Part shown: positions 30,123 through 35,540 of the stretch, one piece after another
Position numbering within the stretch: the first letter of the stretch is position 1
Layout: every line of letters begins with the position of its first letter
Assembly (NCBI GenBank): GCA_009746045.1
Contig: RPFO01000416.1
Coordinates: 1 to 35,540, forward strand
Direction: 5' to 3'
DNA length: 35,540 nucleotides
Source: Mesostigma viride
Lineage: Eukaryota; Streptophyta; Mesostigmatophyceae; Mesostigmatales; Mesostigmataceae
The notes under the pieces: model-generated
The model's database searches: none
What the model was told of the DNA's origin: nothing
Seen by the model: only the letters and a program-made list of their open reading frames with translations
Made by a program: the position numbers and the translations under genes

Positions 30123-30236
30123 GCGACCGCAGCGCGTTGGGGGGCTGCCGCCCCCCAAACCCCCCGCGTGGGGGGCTCCGCCCCCCACACCCCCCGCCCC
30201 CCCCCTCGGTGGCTGCCACGCCTGCCCTGATTGTTC
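30123..30236 (+). promoter_or_regulatory. GC-rich 5' leader of the LINE with two hairpins
   Basis: Two strong stems follow each other: GGGGGGC-TGCC-GCCCCCC (starting near 30138) and GGGGGGC-TCC-GCCCCCC (starting near 30169), then a C-rich stretch. They lie just before the first ATG at 30237. RLE LINEs often carry structured 5' ends, sometimes self-cleaving ribozymes; I could not fit a ribozyme fold here, so only structure is claimed. Confidence 0.55.
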
Positions 30237-30995
30237 ATGGACGACCCACGACCCCCTTCGCCCAACGGCTCCCCCGCTCCCCGGTTGGCGCCTCGGCGGT
30301 CCTCTCGGCTTGCGGCCCTTCTTGCGGAGGTGGGCGACCCGGCTGCGGGGGGCTCGGGCGCCCCGGTCTCCCCCTCCTTGGTCTGCGAGGTCTGCCGGAG
30401 CGGGCACCGCGGGCACCACATGTTAGTTTGTGATGCTTGCAATTCCGGGTGGCACTTGCAGTGTCTTACTCCCCGGCTCTACCGGGTCCCGCCGGGCTCC
30501 TGGACGTGCCCGCGCTGTCCCCCCCGGCGGGCCCCCGGGCTGCCCTCCCCGCTGGGTGCTCCGGCCCCCTGCCCCGTGTGCCCCCCTGCCGAGGCCCTCG
30601 GGGCGGGCCGTGGCCTGCCCGATGGGGCCGCCGTTGCTCGGGCCCTGGCGCCCTCGGCCCCGGGGCCCCACCCGTCGCCTGGCCCCGCCGACGGGGGCGC
30701 GGCGCTGTCGCCTGGGCTGGCCCGGCCGACCCCCGGCGGGCCTGGCGACCCCGGCGCCCGCCCCCGGCCCCTCGCTCCCCGACGCTCTGGCCTCCCTTCC
30801 CCCGGCCGCGGTTGGCCACCCAGCCGCCACCCCCGTCCTTGCCGCGTGGGACGGCGGCCCCCGGGCCCACGCGTTCACCTCGTGGCCGCCCTCGCACATT
30901 GTCGGCGTGGTGGGCCGCGCCACCTTTTCTTGGGCGTACTGCCCTTTGTTGCTGGACGCGGTCGGGCTCCAGGCCGCCTTCCCCTCGCTCCCTAG
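30237..30995 (+). CDS. LINE segment 1: PHD finger
   Basis: ATG 30237 is chosen because it is the first ATG after the leader. Residues 50-94 form a C4HC3 PHD finger: C50, C53, C65, C68, H73, C76, C91, C94, with the usual Trp (GSWTCPRC) before the last pair. PHD fingers usually read histone H3 tails; in a LINE this could guide integration into particular chromatin, which is inference. A basic RSSRLAALL stretch precedes it. After the finger the protein is Pro/Ala/Gly-rich; the real frame probably leaves this one near 30740-30790, since the other phase then becomes protein-like, and the stop at 30993 lies in an unlikely reading. Confidence 0.75.
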   Translation: MDDPRPPSPNGSPAPRLAPRRSSRLAALLAEVGDPAAGGSGAPVSPSLVCEVCRSGHRGHHMLVCDACNSGWHLQCLTPRLYRVPPGSWTCPRCPPRRAPGLPSPLGAPAPCPVCPPAEALGAGRGLPDGAAVARALAPSAPGPHPSPGPADGGAALSPGLARPTPGGPGDPGARPRPLAPRRSGLPSPGRGWPPSRHPRPCRVGRRPPGPRVHLVAALAHCRRGGPRHLFLGVLPFVAGRGRAPGRLPLAP

Positions 30996-31062
30996 GCCCC
31001 CGGCCTTCCTGGCCCTAGTTGCGCAGGTGCGGGCGACATTTCTTTCCGCCGCCCCCCGGTGA
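30763..31062 (+). CDS. LINE segment 2: linker region, frame +1
   Basis: In this phase the sequence becomes hydrophobic and protein-like: VLAAWDGGPRAHAFTSWPPS, then GVVGRATFSWAYCPLLLDAV and FLALVAQVRATFLSA. It ends at TGA 31060-31062 directly after a C6 run, where the frame of segment 3 takes over. No domain is recognised. The start given is approximate, where the earlier frame stops looking natural. Confidence 0.55.
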   Translation, partial: PGPSLPDALASLPPAAVGHPAATPVLAAWDGGPRAHAFTSWPPSHIVGVVGRATFSWAYCPLLLDAVGLQAAFPSLPRPPAFLALVAQVRATFLSAAPR

Positions 31063-32558
31063 CGGCCTCGACTCTTTGGGGGTATGTCTTGGAAGGATAT
31101 CACGCCGGCTGCCGGCTGCCGTGGCATCTCCCGGCCGCCCGGCAGGAAGAGCTGCTTTCCCTGGACGAGCGGGTGGGTCAGGAGGTGGTCGAGTTCGTCA
31201 CGGCGGTGGCTCGAGACGCACAGGTCTCGGTGCGGGCGGCCTACCTCGCGGGCGGCGCCGACCTGGGCCTCATGTCCCCGCGGCAGCTTCGCCTCTTCTT
31301 GGACGCCCAGGCCCCGCCTCCCGGCCCGGTTGCCAGTGGGGGCTTTCTCATCACCTCCCTCAGCCTGGCGCAGGCCGCCATGCTGCGTGTGGAGTTCGGG
31401 GCCCCCATCGCGGTTCAGGGCGGCCAGGCCATCTTGGTGGACTCGGCCGGGCGCGCCCAGCCCCTAACCGCGGGGACGCCTGTTTCTGCCTTCCTCCACG
31501 ACATCCTGGAGTTGGCAGGCATCCCGCACGAATGGCACCCCGCGGCTGACCAACCGGTCGGCATCCTCTCGCGCGCCCAGATTGCCGCTCTCCCGGGTTG
31601 CTGGGAGGCCGGCTGGGACCCGCCCCCCCCTCATGTCCGGTCCCTTCTGGAGGGGGACGACCCCGAGTCGGGCTCCTGTGCCATCTGCCTTGAGCCCTTC
31701 CGGCCGGGGGATGGCTTGTGTCGCCTGCCCGCGTGCGGCCACACATTCCATCAAGCGTGCATCGCGCGCAGCTTGCTCCACTCCGTGCCGCGCTGCCCGT
31801 TGTGCCGGGCTGTTGTGCCGCCCCCTGGGACTGCGCTTCCTCTCGGCCCGCCCCCGGTCTCGCTGGGTCCCCTGCCGGGTCCCCACCGGGCCCCGGGGCC
31901 AGCTGCCTCCCCGACCCCTCGGCCTCCGCCCCCGGCCTCGTTGCCGGGGCCTGGGGTGGTCGCGGGCGCGCTGGCGAGTCCCCCTGGGAGGGGCGCCGGC
32001 GTTCTCGATCCCCCTCCGCTGGGGGTCTCCCCGGTGGGCACTGCCTCCTCCGTGGCCCCGGCGGGCCTGCCGGGCGCTGGTCGGGTCGTGGTGCGCGCGC
32101 CTGCCGGCCCGGCTGGGGAGACGCCGCAGGCCCCACGTCCTGCCTTTGCTGGCGCCGCTCCCCGCCACTCAGCGCCCGCCGACGGCCTTCACCGGTGTGC
32201 CGTGCTGCTTCCCACGGGGTCCCCGTGTGCGGGTGTGTTCCACAACCGTAACCTCCTCTGCCAGCACCTTCGCGCTGTGCACCCCGATCTCGGCGCGGCG
32301 GATCTGCAGGCCATGAGCTGTTACCGGTGCCCGGAAGCTCACTGCCAGCGGGTGTACTCCATTCACGGGCGCGCTCAGCACGCGCGCGCCTGTGTTGCTC
32401 AACGGCCCCTCAACCGGCCAGCAGTCCCGGCCCCCTCCCCCCTCCCGCCTCGGCTCCCACCGGCTCCCAGCCCCCGCCGCCCGACTACTCGGCCAGTTGG
32501 CGTTGGCTTGACACGGTTCCCTGGGATGCATGCGCCATCAACCCGACGTCTACCCTGA
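31063..32558 (+). CDS. LINE segment 3: RING-H2 finger and C2H2-like fingers
   Basis: The frame opens with STLWGYVLEGYHAG and an unrecognised helical region to about 31630. A RING-H2 finger is encoded at about 31677-31805: CAIC, then CGHTFHQAC and CPLC, with the canonical C3H2C3 spacing. RING-H2 domains usually act as E3 ubiquitin ligases by binding an E2 enzyme; in a retrotransposon this could modify host factors, but that is speculation. A Pro-rich linker follows, then two C2H2/C2HC-like fingers (about 32195-32287 with HLRAVH, and 32324-32392 with CPEAHC and HARAC), as found upstream of the RT in RLE LINEs, where they bind target DNA. The end after about 32430 is out of frame; the next segment continues in another phase. 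No ATG begins this segment. Confidence 0.75.
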
Positions 32559-33301
32559 CCGACCTCCCCCACCGCGCGCGTAGCCTTTTCGCGCAATGTG
32601 CAATCGTTTCTCTCCGGCGCATGCACGCCGCTCCGGACGACCCGCTGGGCTTTAAACTGCACATGGTGACCCCCCGCCTGCTCCTCACCCCTCTCGGGCG
32701 TGGTGTGCGCGGCCTCCAGGGTGCGGTTATTGCCCGTTGCCGACGCTTTCTGCAGGGGGACTGGGAGGGGCTGTTTGGCGTGCCGCCCCCGCGCACGGCC
32801 CGGCTGTCGGGGGAGGTCAACTTCGAGCGGGTGGCCGCCGACGTCATCCGCCTCGTCCGCGAGGGGCAGCTCAGCCGGGCCATGACCCGCTTGGAAATGG
32901 CCAAGCTCGCCCCCGCCAATGCGGCTACCCTGGCGGCCTTGGAGGCTCTTCACCCTGCGGAGCCCGGATTCCAGCTGCCCGTGCCGGACCCCCTGCCGGC
33001 CCCCCTCCGGCTGGACCGCGACTGCTTCCTGGAGGTGATGCGTGCGGTCCCGCGGGCTTCCTCTACCGGGCCGTCGGGCTGGCGCTACGAGCACTTGGAG
33101 GTCCTGGTGGGGCATGGGGGCGAGGACATTCTCTTTGACACCCTCATTGACCTGGCGGCTGGTCGCGTTCCTCCCGCTGCGCGCGAGTGGTTAGCGGGCG
33201 CTCGCCTCCTCGCTCTGCTCAAGGGTGTCTTGCCCCCCCCGAGGGCAAGGTGCGCCCGATCGCCTGCGGTGAGGTGCTCCGCAAGCTCGTGGGCAAAGTG
33301 A
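32430..33301 (+). CDS. LINE segment 4: region before the RT and RT N-terminus
   Basis: Continues the polyprotein in phase 3: DYSASWRWLDTVPWDACAIN, then RFLQGDWEGLFG, RASSTGPSGWRYEHLEVL and ARLLALLKGVLP. The part around STGPSGWRYEHL corresponds to the conserved block before the polymerase palm in LINE reverse transcriptases. The frame breaks at the C8 run 33233-33240; the residues after it (to TGA 33301) are not part of the natural protein. The start is approximate because the switch from segment 3 lies within C-rich sequence near 32430. Confidence 0.7.
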
Positions 33302-35397
33302 TCTGCCGCCAAAAGGCGCCCGAGCTCCGTGCCTTTTTCTGCCCGCCCCTCGCAGCGGGTGAGACCTCGGTGGCGGCCCAGCTGGGGGTGACGACTCCAG
33401 GCGGGGCGGATATCCTCATCCATTCGGTGCAGGCCTACCTCGAGGCCCACCCCACCCACGCTGTCGTCAAGGTCGACTGCCACAACGCGTTCAACAGTCT
33501 GTCCCGCGCCAGCATGTTTGCGGCCGTCATGGAGTCCTTCGAGGACTTGTACGCTTGGACAGCCGTGTGCTACGGCCAGCCCGGCCAACTGGTTCACATC
33601 ATGGAGGACGGCACTCGCGGCGGCCTGCTGTCGCGGTCGGGCACCCAGCAAGGGGACCCCCTGGGACCCCTGTACTTTGCCGCCCCCCTCCAGGGTTGCC
33701 TCCAAGCGGTCCATGCTGCCCACCCGGCGGTCGCTATTCAGGCCTACTTGGATGATATCTACCTTCTGGGCCCTGTGCCGGACACCACCGCGGCTCTGCT
33801 GGCACTGCAGACCGCGGTGGCCGACATCAACCTCCAGTTGACCCTTGCCAAGTGCGCGGTGTACTCGCCCCAAGGTGATTGCTCCGGCTTTCCGCCCCAG
33901 CTCTTGGGCCGGGACGAGCGCCTCCATGGGTTGGATGTCCTCGGCGTTCCGGTTGGCGACCCCGCGTTTGTCATCGATGCTCTGCGGGCCGCCCTCGAGG
34001 CACGCACTGAGGTACTGCCCTTGATTGCGCGCCTTCATGATTCGCAGACCAAGGGTCTGCTTCTGTGGTTTTGCGCTCACCCTCGCGTCGTTCACTGGCT
34101 CCGGGGCGCTCTTCCGTCTCAGGTCCGGCTGGCCGCCGAGGGCCACGACGAACGCATCCAGTCGGCCTTGGCGCAGCTGGTCCCGGGCCCCGACCTCCCG
34201 CCACATGCTATTCGCATTGCCTCCCTGCCTGCACGGATGGGTGGCTGCGGTCTGACTCGTGCCGCCCGGCTGGCCCCAGCAGCCTTTTTGGGCTCCGTCG
34301 CTCAGTCGTGGGCGGAAAGCTGCCGGCTCCTGCCCCTTTTGGCAACGGCAGCGCCTGACCTCCTGGACCCCAGCAGCCCTTTGCCCTTCGTCACCGCCAT
34401 CCAGGAGGCCTATGCTGAGATCCAGCAGGCCTGTTCTCCCGTCCGTGCCGCTCAGGCGGTACAGCGCCACCTCCCTCGCGGCACTCCCTCGGTCGCCTCC
34501 GTTCAATCTCCCGCCGCATTCCCTGCTCGCGTCATCGATAAACACCAGAAAACCTACGCGGGTATTCTGCACACGGCTGATTGGATTGCTCTTTTCGCGG
34601 ACCTCAACGCCCAGGGACGTGCGTGGCTGTTCTCGCTTTCCTTGCGGAGTGTGGGCTCGGCGTACCTTCGTGCTCTTCCCATGGCCCCCCCATTCGCCTT
34701 GGCTCCCAGCCACTACTCGGTGGCGCTCCGGCACCAGCTATTTGCCCCGCAGCCTCTTGTTCCGGCCGGGCGGCCTTGTGGTAGCTGTGGGCAGCCGCTG
34801 GATCCCACGGGGACTCACTACCTTGCCTGCATGGGGGGCCAACAGAATCAGAATTGGTATTTGTATTTGCACACTGTCCTCCTGACGGTGGTGCTCGCCA
34901 TGATTCGGTCGGTTTTCCCCCACGCGAACATCCGGTCCGAGGATGCGGATGGCGCTGCCTTCTATTCCCCCAACCACCGGCCTGACATCGTGGTGCTGGA
35001 CTTTGAGGGGGGTGGCCGGCATCTGCTTATTGACGTTTCGGTGGCGCGGCCCTTGGCTCTTAGCCACGTGGCTGGGGCCTCCCTCACGGCAGGTTACACG
35101 GCGGACCGGGCGGAGCGGGCCAAGCTCCTGGCCTACGGCGACGTCGGGCACCATCGTGTGGTGCCCTTTGTCCTGGAGGAGTTTGGGGCCATGGGGCCCC
35201 TGACCTCCGCCTTCTTCAAGGAGTGTTGCCGGCTCCGGGAGGACCGGCTGGACCTGGAGGGCCAGCGGGCCCCATGGTCGGCGCGGACCTGGACGTCATA
35301 TTGGCGTCAGCGCTTGTCGGTGGCGCTGACTCGGGCCATGGCTGACATCATGCTCCGCCGTACGCGGGCTGATTTTGCGGTGCAGCAGGGCTATTAG
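33241..35397 (+). CDS. LINE segment 5: reverse transcriptase and RLE endonuclease
   Basis: The longest intact part (about 718 codons). Reverse transcriptase motifs appear in order: KVRPIACGEVLRKLVGK (block 2), VVKVDCHNAFNSLSR with the first catalytic Asp, GTQQGDPLGPLYFA, YLDDIYLLG with the catalytic DD pair, and LDVLGVPVG. The C-terminal part has LFSLSLRSVGSAYLRALP, a zinc knuckle CGSC-X9-HYLAC (about 34780-34830), and RPDIVVLDFE with a downstream LIDVSVARP (about 34978-35050), matching the PD-X(12-15)-D core of the restriction-like endonuclease. The RHN-type residues usual after the knuckle are not obvious (NQNWYLYLHT instead). It would nick target DNA and copy the element RNA from the nick. 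The frame is open from 33187, but coding sense begins after the C8 run at 33241. Confidence 0.9.
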   Translation, partial: EGKVRPIACGEVLRKLVGKVICRQKAPELRAFFCPPLAAGETSVAAQLGVTTPGGADILIHSVQAYLEAHPTHAVVKVDCHNAFNSLSRASMFAAVMESFEDLYAWTAVCYGQPGQLVHIMEDGTRGGLLSRSGTQQGDPLGPLYFAAPLQGCLQAVHAAHPAVAIQAYLDDIYLLGPVPDTTAALLALQTAVADINLQLTLAKCAVYSPQGDCSGFPPQLLGRDERLHGLDVLGVPVGDPAFVIDALRAALEARTEVLPLIARLHDSQTKGLLLWFCAHPRVVHWLRGALPSQVRLAAEGHDERIQSALAQLVPGPDLPPHAIRIASLPARMGGCGLTRAARLAPAAFLGSVAQSWAESCRLLPLLATAAPDLLDPSSPLPFVTAIQEAYAEIQQACSPVRAAQAVQRHLPRGTPSVASVQSPAAFPARVIDKHQKTYAGILHTADWIALFADLNAQGRAWLFSLSLRSVGSAYLRALPMAPPFALAPSHYSVALRHQLFAPQPLVPAGRPCGSCGQPLDPTGTHYLACMGGQQNQNWYLYLHTVLLTVVLAMIRSVFPHANIRSEDADGAAFYSPNHRPDIVVLDFEGGGRHLLIDVSVARPLALSHVAGASLTAGYTADRAERAKLLAYGDVGHHRVVPFVLEEFGAMGPLTSAFFKECCRLREDRLDLEGQRAPWSARTWTSYWRQRLSVALTRAMADIMLRRTRADFAVQQGY

Positions 35398-35540
35398 GTT
35401 CCTCCCGTTAGGCGTTTCCATTGGTCTTATCGTAGTATAGAGCTTTGACATGGCTCTGTATATAGGTTTATAGCTGGGCGTTTGCTTTGGTTTGAGTGAT
35501 TTCACTCTGCTGTAAGTAATTATATTTTTAATATATATAA
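35398..35540 (+). other. LINE 3' untranslated region, cut by the window end
   Basis: 143 bp after the stop, turning from mixed composition to an AT-rich end (ATTATATTTTTAATATATAT). In RLE LINEs the 3' untranslated region is recognised by the reverse transcriptase. The element end is not visible. Confidence 0.6.

Larger units (their letters stand above)
30237..35397 (+). pseudogene. LINE polyprotein PHD-RING-C2H2-RT-RLE, four frame changes
   Basis: From ATG 30237 to TAG 35395-35397 the domains follow each other in one direction, but the open frame moves four times: about 30740-30790, about 31052, about 32430 and at 33233-33240. Each lies in or beside a C-rich run (C6 at 31052-31057, C8 at 33233-33240). 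Without these shifts the product would be about 1,720 residues, a normal size for a single-ORF RLE LINE. Domain order suggests an N-terminal chromatin or target-binding module, the polymerase in the middle and the nicking domain at the end, the machinery of target-primed reverse transcription. Either the copy is recently dead, or the runs are sequencing errors and it is intact; the sequence alone cannot separate these. The five open segments are listed separately. Confidence 0.75.
30123..35540 (+). mobile_element. Non-LTR retrotransposon (RLE class) with PHD and RING fingers
   Basis: The element leaves the satellite abruptly after GGCGGTACC at 30122, with a GC-rich leader, and runs to the end of the window. 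It encodes N-terminal zinc fingers (PHD, RING-H2, C2H2-like), a reverse transcriptase with the expected motifs, and a C-terminal CCHC knuckle plus PD-D endonuclease-like domain. There is no LTR and no apurinic-type endonuclease. That arrangement places it with RLE-type LINEs (the broad R2/NeSL/R4 group), not with the L1 type whose ORF1 lies in the fold-back element. The 3' untranslated tail (35398-35540) turns AT-rich (TATTTTTAATATATATAA) but the true end and target duplication are outside the window. GC content is far higher than in the neighbouring repeats. Confidence 0.88.

Noticed and set aside
30123-30236. HDV-like ribozyme at the LINE 5' end
   Set aside because: Hairpins are present but I could not match the required nested double pseudoknot by hand.
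30423-33115. Long minus-strand frames opposite the LINE fingers
   Set aside because: High GC leaves few stops; no domain on that strand.
33085-34734. 549-codon minus-strand frame
   Set aside because: Antisense to the RT-RLE coding region, GC-rich shadow; the plus strand has all catalytic motifs.

Overview
The window looks like eukaryotic repeat-rich, probably heterochromatic DNA. It has a 170-bp tandem satellite, a CACTA DNA transposon with a predicted GT-AG intron, an L1-type ORF1 protein and a GC-rich non-LTR retrotransposon of the restriction-like-endonuclease (RLE) class. I see no bacterial operon structure, no rRNA and no convincing tRNA. GC-rich LINE coding sequence mixed with AT-rich spacers would fit a microalga or another protist, but the sequence does not fix the species. 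I recognise no ordinary host gene with confidence.

Layout: (1) 1-466 is edge sequence with a perfect 21-bp hairpin. (2) A satellite array of about 85 monomers forms the backbone: 467-3595, 7986-18325 and 29219-30122, always in the same orientation. Three elements sit inside it. (3) 3596-7985 is a 4,390-bp CACTA element with 12-bp ends CACTAGGAACTC and a 2-bp TG target duplication. It keeps only the tail of its transposase gene, broken by a 1-nt frameshift, and lacks a visible catalytic core. (4) 18326-29218 is a 10.9-kb fold-back structure. Its inverted arms are 3.2 and 2.6 kb, each carrying a long (TGGA)n/(GGATGCAT)n microsatellite. The 5.1-kb spacer holds an intact 476-codon L1 ORF1-like gene without ORF2, eight copies of a CTCCCAACGGAG motif and a duplicated terminal exon. 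It has no target duplication, and 88-93 bp of satellite are missing at the insertion point. (5) 30123-35540 is a non-LTR retrotransposon encoding, in order, PHD finger, RING-H2 finger, C2H2-like fingers, reverse transcriptase and an RLE domain. It is one reading direction of about 1,720 codons interrupted by four frame changes, all in or beside C-rich runs. Its 3' end reaches the window edge.

How the parts relate: the satellite is the landing platform. The first part is a mosaic of monomer variants with a 5-monomer higher-order repeat. From about 10.65 kb on, the monomers look the same as each other, and the fold-back structure and the LINE sit in this homogenised part, so they probably arrived during or after that amplification. 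The CACTA interior and the fold-back spacer share a dispersed segment of about 400 bp, so the elements exchanged sequence or were both invaded by a third repeat.

Most long open frames elsewhere (in the tetranucleotide repeats, the satellite and antisense to the LINE) are composition artefacts and are not annotated as genes. Identities and counts were judged by eye.
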